Positions 1 to 4,201 of a stretch of 6,105 nt of DNA are shown piece after piece. The position numbers and the translations under genes were made by a program. The DNA lies in NCBI RefSeq assembly GCF_036703385.1, contig NZ_DATNPA010000317.1, forward strand, positions 1 to 6,105, in the 5' to 3' direction. The notes under the pieces are model-generated. The model was not told where the DNA came from, searched no databases, and saw nothing but the letters and a program-made list of their open reading frames with translations. The stretch comes from Allocoleopsis sp036703385. GTDB lineage: Bacteria; Cyanobacteriota; Cyanobacteriia; Cyanobacteriales; Coleofasciculaceae. Numbering within the stretch: position 1 is the first letter of the stretch; each line of letters starts with the position of its first letter.

Positions 1-119
1 GAGATGCACTCATGTCTTAACAGCACCCAGCACCGCCTACGCTTTAAGATGTTGCACAGAGAACGTCAAAAGGAAAGAAGGAAATTATCAAAGTGATTTG
101 GTATTAGGCGAGAAATTCG

Positions 120-212
120 TTGAGTGAGTTGGTAGTTGTAATTTTGATTTTCTTAATGTTTTTTGTGGAATTAGGCTGGCGAAGGTATTTTAAAGAGAAG
201 CAAGAGCCTTAA
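120..212 (+). CDS. possible 30-residue single-pass membrane peptide
   Basis: A short frame opens with TTG at 120 after an in-frame TAG at 105 and ends with TAA at 210-212. It encodes a strongly hydrophobic stretch (about residues 4-20, rich in V, I, L and F) followed by a basic, charged end (WRRYFKEKQEP). That is the pattern of a single-pass peptide with its C-terminus in the cytoplasm. The start is not ATG, and the only SD-like bases are a weak GGCGAG about 7 nt upstream. Its TAA overlaps the stop of the minus-strand gene at 209 (shared TTAA), so the two would be tail to tail. It does not match the small photosystem or cytochrome b6f subunits I know (PetG, PetL, PetN, PsbI, PsbT, PsbM). A chance frame is quite possible, as is the end of a degraded membrane protein. 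Confidence 0.25.
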   Translation: MSELVVVILIFLMFFVELGWRRYFKEKQEP

Positions 213-643
213 ACTGGTTCTAATTCAAAAACTTGTAAAATCTCTTCTAAAAGAAGGCGATCGCCCACTGAATTGTCCCCCATCAATTCAGCTTTTGCCT
301 TTTGACTGACTTGCAGACAACTGTTCGATTCAAACTTAAAATCTTGATTGGGAACAAATCCTTGTTTCTCAAGCTTTGTAAGTGCTAACTGACTTGTAAA
401 CTCAACTAAATCAACCTCAGGCTTGAGATAATAGGAATTACGCAATATCCAACGGCAAGCCTCAGGTTCACTTTTAGCTAACTTGTAGATAGCAGCCGTC
501 AAAACATCTTCAACACATTTAGGAGTAGGTAAAACAGTTAGAAAATTTTTCAGAGAAATAACCAGTGCTGGGTTTTGACTTTTGAAAACATCTACTGCTA
601 ATTCAAGGTGAATATCATAGGTTTTGGCTAAACACATGCTCAC
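209..643 (-). CDS. hypothetical protein, 144 aa, family not recognised
   Basis: A complete minus-strand gene ends with TAA at 209-211. The frame is open up to a TTG at 661, but that codon has no SD and follows a TGA directly. The GTG at 641-643 has AAGGA 8 nt upstream and is the better start; ATG at 635-637 is the alternative. The product is soluble-looking, with no signal peptide, no membrane segment and no recognisable catalytic motif. It is mostly helical in character: a Leu/Ala/Val-rich N-terminal half, a central segment containing EACRWILRN, and an acidic amphipathic end (GDRLLLEEILQVFELEP). Cysteines are scattered, not arranged as a metal site. A HIP1 site (257-264) lies in its C-terminal coding part. 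It sits alone, with gnd upstream on the same strand but about 600 bp away and separated by a terminator. No function can be assigned from sequence; it is probably a lineage-restricted cyanobacterial protein. Confidence 0.7.
   Translation of the reverse strand: MSMCLAKTYDIHLELAVDVFKSQNPALVISLKNFLTVLPTPKCVEDVLTAAIYKLAKSEPEACRWILRNSYYLKPEVDLVEFTSQLALTKLEKQGFVPNQDFKFESNSCLQVSQKAKAELMGDNSVGDRLLLEEILQVFELEPV
257..264. repeat. HIP1 octamer GCGATCGC
   Basis: A perfect HIP1 palindrome, here extended to GGCGATCGCC (256-265), inside the 3' part of the minus-strand hypothetical gene. HIP1 is a hallmark over-represented octamer of many cyanobacterial genomes and supports the taxonomic assignment. Confidence 0.9.
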
Positions 644-889
644 GGGTCTTTTCCTTATCAATCAAAAGGAGACTCTTGGCAGATAGTACAACCAGCCTCA
701 CCGTTGAGACCGCCAGGTAATGGAGACGATAACCACGAGCAACCTTCGTACCTGAGTGACGCTAGGCTACCTCAGCCGATTGCAAGAACGTCTTATAGCT
801 GACAAACTGCTTTGAGTGCTACAGGTCGAGAGCAAAAGCTAGACCCAGAAACGGCAGTTCAACCAATGATTGGTCTGGCTATAAGTTAA
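632..889 (+). pseudogene. possible decayed coding frame with one internal stop
   Basis: After a TAA at 629 one + frame is open for 56 codons to TGA at 800-802 and continues in the same frame for 28 more codons to TAA at 887-889. The conceptual product has protein-like low-complexity character: a Trp-Gln-Ile-Val-Gln-Pro start, a Pro/Gly/Asp-rich stretch (PLRPPGNGDD), then a more ordinary C-terminal part ending PMIGLAIS. There is no ATG. The only good SD (AAGGAG at 666-671) precedes a TTG at 676 in another frame; that frame reads MADSTTSLTVETAR and stops at 718-720, and it would join the longer frame by a +1 shift near 715. The minus strand here is closed in all frames. The simplest reading is a gene remnant with a frameshift and a nonsense codon. 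With only about 85 codons, chance openness cannot be excluded, and I do not recognise the protein. Confidence 0.25.
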
Positions 890-1152
890 AACTAAAGGAT
901 CAATGTGAATAATTTGTGAACAATCTGATACATTTTCCAGGTAATTACCATTTTAGACGAGCTATTCCTAGCTTATCCTTCAGTAGATCAGCTGAAGTCA
1001 AGGCTGTTAAAAGAAAATAACCAAAATCGAAAGAAAAGCTAAATTTTAATAACTACGAGATTTTACGTTTGTATTTTTCCAAGCCTGAATTATAACTTAT
1101 CAATTTTTAATCTACTGATGCTTTTAGCAATTTTTAGTTGCATACGCTATAG
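890..1152. other. AT-rich intergenic stretch, no gene seen
   Basis: This lies between the possible gene remnant and the hairpin repeat downstream of gnd. It is clearly AT-richer than its surroundings and has purine-rich runs around 1010-1040. It contains only minor structure: an inverted repeat CTTCAG (978-983) / CTGAAG (992-997) and a 9-bp direct repeat CAATTTTTA at 1101 and 1128. I found no convincing coding frame, RNA gene or promoter in it. Confidence 0.5.
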
Positions 1153-1181
1153 GTAGGGGCACGAGCTACTCGTGCCCCTAC
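1153..1181. repeat. perfect 13-bp hairpin, interspersed-repeat type
   Basis: GTAGGGGCACGAG is followed by a 3-nt loop (CTA) and the exact complement CTCGTGCCCCTAC. Palindromes that begin GTAGGGGC and end GCCCCTAC are familiar as interspersed intergenic elements in filamentous cyanobacteria, from general knowledge and not from a search here. It lies 68-96 nt beyond the gnd stop codon, behind the probable terminator. In the gnd transcription direction it is not followed by a T tract, so it is not itself a canonical Rho-independent terminator, although it could protect or define an RNA 3' end. Confidence 0.8.
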
Positions 1182-1205
1182 AAAAACCCATTTTCTACCC
1201 GAATG

Positions 1206-1238
1206 AAAACGGCTCTAATTTACTGACGAATTAGCCGT
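1206..1238 (-). terminator. probable Rho-independent terminator of gnd
   Basis: On the minus strand, 10 nt after the gnd stop codon, ACGGCT-AATT pairs with AATT-AGCCGT. This gives a 6-bp GC-containing outer stem and a 4-bp AT inner stem, with a 2-nt bulge on one side and an 8-nt loop. The stem is followed immediately by TTT (TTTT counting the last stem base) and then CATTC. Position and orientation fit a terminator for gnd. The T tract is short, so efficiency is uncertain. Confidence 0.55.
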
Positions 1239-1248
1239 ATTAGCCAGA

Positions 1249-2697
1249 TTAATCAGTGGTACCCGTTTGTAGCGATTCTTCAGCAACCTTCGTCCATTCG
1301 GTGTGGAATGCACCTGGTTTATCAGTACGTTCATAGGTATGAGCACCGAAGTAGTCCCGCTGCGCTTGAGTGAGGTTTTGTGGCAGACGAGCGCGTCGGT
1401 AGCTGTCGAAGTAATCCAACGATGCACTGAACGCAGGAACCGCAATTCCTAGTTTATTCGCCACTATCAGCACCTCGCGCCAAGCATCCTGCCGATCCAA
1501 AATGCTTTGCTTAAATTCAGGAGCCAATAACAAGTTGGGCAAATTTCCGTTGTCCCTGAAAGCGGTCTTAATCTTATCGAGGAACCCAGCGCGAATAATA
1601 CAGCCACCTTTCCAAATTCGCGAAATTTCACTCAAAGCAAGGTTGTAGTTCAAATCCTTAGATGCCTTACTCAACAGCGCCATGCCTTGAGCATAGGAGC
1701 AAATCTTGGAGCAATAGAGAGCATCTCGGATTTTGTTGATAAATTCCTTTGTATCCCCCTCATACTTGCCCGACGGGCCAGGTAACTCTTTTGAGGCTGC
1801 CACCCGGTCTTCTTTATAGAAAGACATAATCCGAGCGTTGACCGCTGCAATCATGGTTGGGATGGGTACAGCGAGTTCTAAGGCACTTTGTACTGTCCAG
1901 CGTCCCGTTCCCTTTTGTCCAGCAGCATCTTGAATCACATCTACCAGAGCTAAGTTCGTATCGGGGTCAATGAACCTGAAAATATCTGCTGTAATTTCAA
2001 TCAAAAATGAGTTGAGTTCGTCAGTCGTGTTCCACTCCGTAAAGACTTCGTGCAACTGCTGATGATCCAGTCCCAACGTGTTCTTGAGCAGGTCGTAGGC
2101 TTCTGCAATGAGCTGCATATCGCCGTATTCAATCCCGTTGTGTACCATCTTGACGTAGTGACCCGCACCACCAGCCCCGATGTAGGTGACACAAGGCCCA
2201 TCGTCCACCTGAGCGGCTATTTTCGTCAGAATTGGTTGTAATTCTGCATAAGCCTGCTGTGTACCACCGGGCATTAAACTCGGACCATTGAGTGCTCCTT
2301 CTTCACCACCGCTGACGCCCATGCCCACAAATCCCAATCCAGTAGCCTCTAATTCTTGGGTGCGTCGCTCTGTGTCTGGATAGTAGGAGTTACCGCCGTC
2401 AATAATCATGTCCCCCGGCTCTAAAAAGGGTTTGAGCTGGGCAATCACCGCATCGACTGGCGCACCGGCTTTCACCATAATCAGAATCTTCCGGGGTCGT
2501 TGCAGCGATTTGACAAATTCTTCAATCGAGTAAGTCGCTGTGAAGTTCTTACCCTTCGCCCGCTCCTCCATAAACTTTTGAGTAACGGCAGCGGTACGAT
2601 TGTAAACGCTGACGGGAAAACCATTGCGTTCTACATTCAACGCTAGGTTTTCGCCCATAACGGCTAAACCAATCAGACCAAAACTTGGTTGTGTCAT
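1249..2697 (-). CDS. gnd: 6-phosphogluconate dehydrogenase, decarboxylating (NADP+)
   Basis: This enzyme oxidises and decarboxylates 6-phosphogluconate to ribulose-5-phosphate with NADPH formation, in the cytosolic oxidative pentose phosphate pathway. The 482 residues are full length for the family. The N-terminal Rossmann domain carries GLIGLAVMGENLALN (7-21) and the NADP-phosphate-contacting NRT (33-35). Substrate and active-site signatures follow: DGGNS (100-104), VSGGEEGA (128-135), and the catalytic pair K183 and E190 within KMVHNGIEYGDMQ (183-195), with the same numbering as the well-studied sheep enzyme. The helical C-terminal domain has GQKGTGRWT (260-268) and the tail residues R447 and H453 in QRDYFGAHTYE, which in this family reach into the partner subunit of the dimer. 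All key residues are intact. ATG at 2695-2697 is preceded by GGAG with a 9-nt spacer. The gene is divergent from ycf66, and its leader can form a structure covering the SD. Confidence 0.97.
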   Translation of the reverse strand: MTQPSFGLIGLAVMGENLALNVERNGFPVSVYNRTAAVTQKFMEERAKGKNFTATYSIEEFVKSLQRPRKILIMVKAGAPVDAVIAQLKPFLEPGDMIIDGGNSYYPDTERRTQELEATGLGFVGMGVSGGEEGALNGPSLMPGGTQQAYAELQPILTKIAAQVDDGPCVTYIGAGGAGHYVKMVHNGIEYGDMQLIAEAYDLLKNTLGLDHQQLHEVFTEWNTTDELNSFLIEITADIFRFIDPDTNLALVDVIQDAAGQKGTGRWTVQSALELAVPIPTMIAAVNARIMSFYKEDRVAASKELPGPSGKYEGDTKEFINKIRDALYCSKICSYAQGMALLSKASKDLNYNLALSEISRIWKGGCIIRAGFLDKIKTAFRDNGNLPNLLLAPEFKQSILDRQDAWREVLIVANKLGIAVPAFSASLDYFDSYRRARLPQNLTQAQRDYFGAHTYERTDKPGAFHTEWTKVAEESLQTGTTD

Positions 2698-2764
2698 ATA
2701 AATGCTCTCCGGAACTCTGAGTATTACGGTTGTCTTAGCCTTCAGAGTATATCGATCCCCGGAG
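2698..2764 (-). promoter_or_regulatory. gnd leader with bipartite hairpin that pairs the SD
   Basis: Read in the gnd direction, the 67 nt before the start codon contain CTCCGG, 10 nt, ACTCTGA, a 21-nt loop, TCAGAGT, one T, CCGGAG, 9 nt, then ATG. The 7-bp inner stem (2714-2720 with 2742-2748) and the 6-bp outer stem (2707-2712 with 2759-2764) are both perfect. They are nested and separated by a 10/1 internal loop. The 3' arm of the outer stem is the Shine-Dalgarno GGAG itself, so folding would hide the ribosome site. This requires transcription to start upstream of 2764, which the sequence does not prove. At DNA level the same symmetry could be an operator. Confidence 0.45.
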
Positions 2765-2807
2765 TAGCCGTGTAAAGATATAGATTAACTTAAAAGTCTG
2801 CCTGCGA

Positions 2808-2835
2808 CTGACGAAAAACGGATGCTATTTACAAT
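2808..2835 (+). promoter_or_regulatory. candidate sigma-70-type promoter for ycf66
   Basis: CTGACG (2808-2813, four of six matches to TTGACA) is separated by 16 nt from TACAAT (2830-2835, five of six matches to TATAAT). Transcription would begin near 2842 and give a leader of roughly 135 nt before the ycf66 ATG. No comparably good promoter was found on the minus strand for gnd in the same 281-bp gap. A pattern match only. Confidence 0.35.
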
Positions 2836-2962
2836 ATGTTTAAGATAGAACATTAGCATAACTGCCTGGAATTAGCAAAGACATCATTATTATCTGCAAC
2901 AGCGGGTTAACTTGTTGGTATTTAAATCTACATTTTCACGCCAAAATTTAGAGACACAGAGT

Positions 2963-2968
2963 AAGGAG
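2963..2968 (+). promoter_or_regulatory. ribosome binding site of ycf66
   Basis: AAGGAG lies 10 nt before the ATG at 2979 and fixes that start for the Ycf66-family protein. The overlapping + frame beginning at 2912 lacks a comparable site and is not favoured. Confidence 0.75.
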
Positions 2969-2978
2969 TACCCACAAA

Positions 2979-3935
2979 ATGTTGGCATACGTCCTGGCGT
3001 TGGTCATTGGTCTTGGGAGTCTTGCCATTTACCTGGCAGCTTTCTTTTTCCCAGAAGTTCATCGCAAAGAAGACTTTATCTGGAGCGGCATTGGATTATT
3101 TTACGCCCTGGTTTTATGGGTGTGTGCTGGACGCATAACTGGCGGTGTTCTTCTGGGTCAAACGGCAAGTGTAGCGCTATTAGGTTGGTTTGGCTGGCAA
3201 ACCTTGACCTTAAGGCGAGAACTGACTTTACCAGAGAACAGAACACCGATTTCTCCCCAAGTGCAGGAAAAAATAAAAGGTTTCTCTGTCGGTGGATTGG
3301 GACAAAAGCTGCAAAAACAAGTGGCGGGTTTAGGAAAGAAAAAGCAACCAGAGTCCAAAGCCCCGCTAACCTCACCAGTAACGGCACAAACACCGAAAGA
3401 CAAGAAAAAAGCTTCAGGGGGGCAAGTGGCAACGATTGAGACAGCCACGACCCAAGTAACGGAGACGACTGATTTTGCTCCAGCACCGGAAACGACGGCA
3501 GATACCCCGGACGACTCGAACGTCGTAACAATTCTTGACTCCAGAAATACTTCAACGGAGACTGCGCCCCAGGAAGCGACCACAACAGAGGCGATTGCCC
3601 CTTTGGGGCAGCGCGAAGCGATCGCTTCGCCAACTCCAGTGGATGAACCAGCGGTAGATAACGGCGAAATGTCAGAGTCTCCTGAACTGGTGCGACCGAA
3701 TCCACCCGCCCCCGAACTGGTAGAAGCCGCCCAACAATCGGCTGCCTCTAACGCGGCAGACTCTGGCTTAGACGCCGCAACACCCATTGAAGAAATCGCG
3801 CCGGAAGTTGAACTGGCACCCCCAGCCGAGCCACCGGGTGATGGCGACCCGGCAATGAGACAAAATCCCCCAGATGTGGACATTGTGATTGAAGGCGTTC
3901 CCATCAACCCAGAGAACCCACCCAAGCTCAGTTGA
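2979..3935 (+). CDS. ycf66: Ycf66-family membrane protein
   Basis: The 318-residue product has the Ycf66 N-terminal domain at residues 1-85. TM1 is about 3-24 and ends in FFFPEVHRKEDF; TM2 is about 33-51 and ends in VCAGR; TM3 is about 53-76 (ITGGVLLGQTASVALLGWFGW) and is followed by the basic TLRREL. The family is conserved in cyanobacteria and plastids; its function is not established and a role in the photosynthetic membrane is only presumed. Residues 86-150 are lysine-rich (for example GKKKQ, KDKKK). Residues 150-318 are acidic, rich in Pro, Thr, Ala and Glu, and probably disordered. The tail is GC-richer and carries a HIP1-centred palindrome encoding REAIAS (212-217). A strong SD precedes the ATG. 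The gene is divergent from gnd and co-directional with ileS, 266 bp before it. Family assignment rests on the N-terminal domain alone. Confidence 0.9.
   Translation: MLAYVLALVIGLGSLAIYLAAFFFPEVHRKEDFIWSGIGLFYALVLWVCAGRITGGVLLGQTASVALLGWFGWQTLTLRRELTLPENRTPISPQVQEKIKGFSVGGLGQKLQKQVAGLGKKKQPESKAPLTSPVTAQTPKDKKKASGGQVATIETATTQVTETTDFAPAPETTADTPDDSNVVTILDSRNTSTETAPQEATTTEAIAPLGQREAIASPTPVDEPAVDNGEMSESPELVRPNPPAPELVEAAQQSAASNAADSGLDAATPIEEIAPEVELAPPAEPPGDGDPAMRQNPPDVDIVIEGVPINPENPPKLS
3613..3630. repeat. 18-bp palindrome centred on HIP1
   Basis: GCGAAGCGATCGCTTCGC is a perfect 18-bp palindrome whose core (3618-3625) is the HIP1 octamer. It lies in frame within the disordered tail of ycf66 and encodes parts of REAIAS. 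Just 5' of it (3597-3609) is a small hairpin, GCCCC-TTT-GGGGC. Palindromic extension well beyond the octamer is unusual for ordinary coding sequence. Confidence 0.85.
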
Positions 3936-3937
3936 AG

Positions 3938-3966
3938 TTCCCATAACTTGTCACAGATAATGGGAA
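3938..3966 (+). terminator. hairpin after ycf66, weak terminator candidate
   Basis: Three nt after the ycf66 stop, TTCCCAT (3938-3944) and ATGGGAA (3960-3966) form a 7-bp stem with a 15-nt loop. It is followed by A residues, not T, so it is not a canonical Rho-independent terminator. It may still stabilise the ycf66 mRNA 3' end. Confidence 0.3.
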
Positions 3967-3969
3967 AAG

Positions 3970-4168
3970 AGCCTATCCGAGAAATCCTTGATGGATAATC
4001 ATGCTCCATCCATAGCAAAAGGCAGAAGATAGAAGGCAGAAGGCTTTGATGTTTACTACTGGGACGTTGTCGTTTCAGCCGTTAAAGAAAGTCCTAACCT
4101 TCATGGGAACAGCTATATCTATAGTTGATGTGGCGTTTCAAATCTCAATGCCACTTTTCGGATAGGCT
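3970..4168. mobile_element. MITE-like element or decayed IS with terminal inverted repeats
   Basis: AGCCTATCCGA (3970-3980) is repeated exactly in inverted orientation as TCGGATAGGCT (4158-4168). Extending inward, the ends match at 14 of 16 positions, and the interval is 199 bp. There is no transposase. The longest frame inside is 38 codons (ATG 4049 to TAG 4163, which runs into the right end), hydrophobic and of doubtful meaning. The interior also holds a 10-bp direct repeat AAGGCAGAAG (4019-4028 and 4033-4042) and a hairpin GATGGA/TCCATC (3990-3995 with 4005-4010). Target-site duplication is not evident: the flanks read AAAAG on the left and TAACA on the right. The size and bare ends fit a non-autonomous miniature element or an internally deleted insertion sequence; I cannot name the IS family. 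The right end lies 33 nt before the ileS start codon. Confidence 0.5.
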
Positions 4169-4201
4169 TAACAACGAGTCAACTTATCTCAGCGTCAGAC
4201 T

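Noticed and set aside
1..127. Two + frames open from the left edge (to TGA at 94 and TGA at 125)
   Set aside because: Each could be the tail of a gene entering from outside, but they are only 31 and 41 codons, they conflict with each other, and neither peptide is recognisable.
862..874. ACCAAT-G-ATTGGT inverted repeat
   Set aside because: Only 6-bp arms within the possible gene remnant, with no promoter context; compatible with chance.
662..890. Possible structured RNA (several short inverted repeats such as CTGAG/CTCAG at 752-756 and 771-775)
   Set aside because: Stems are short and isolated, and no match to tmRNA, RNase P RNA, 6S, SRP RNA or known riboswitch cores could be recognised.
2912..3439. 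175-codon + frame overlapping the start of ycf66
   Set aside because: It is out of frame with the recognised Ycf66 domain, has no SD, and its product lacks membrane segments or motifs.
3076..3705. 209-codon minus-strand frame across ycf66
   Set aside because: A shadow of the sense gene, with no start signal and no recognisable domain.
3158..4018. 286-codon open frame antisense to ycf66
   Set aside because: It mirrors the compositional bias of the Pro/Thr/Ala/Glu-rich ycf66 tail, giving a Ser/Gly/Ala/Val-rich product with no domain. The sense frame has a recognised family domain and a good SD.
4019..4042. Start of a tandem repeat array or CRISPR-like unit (AAGGCAGAAG twice)
   Set aside because: Only two 10-bp copies 14 bp apart with no spacers; a minor direct repeat inside the MITE-like element.
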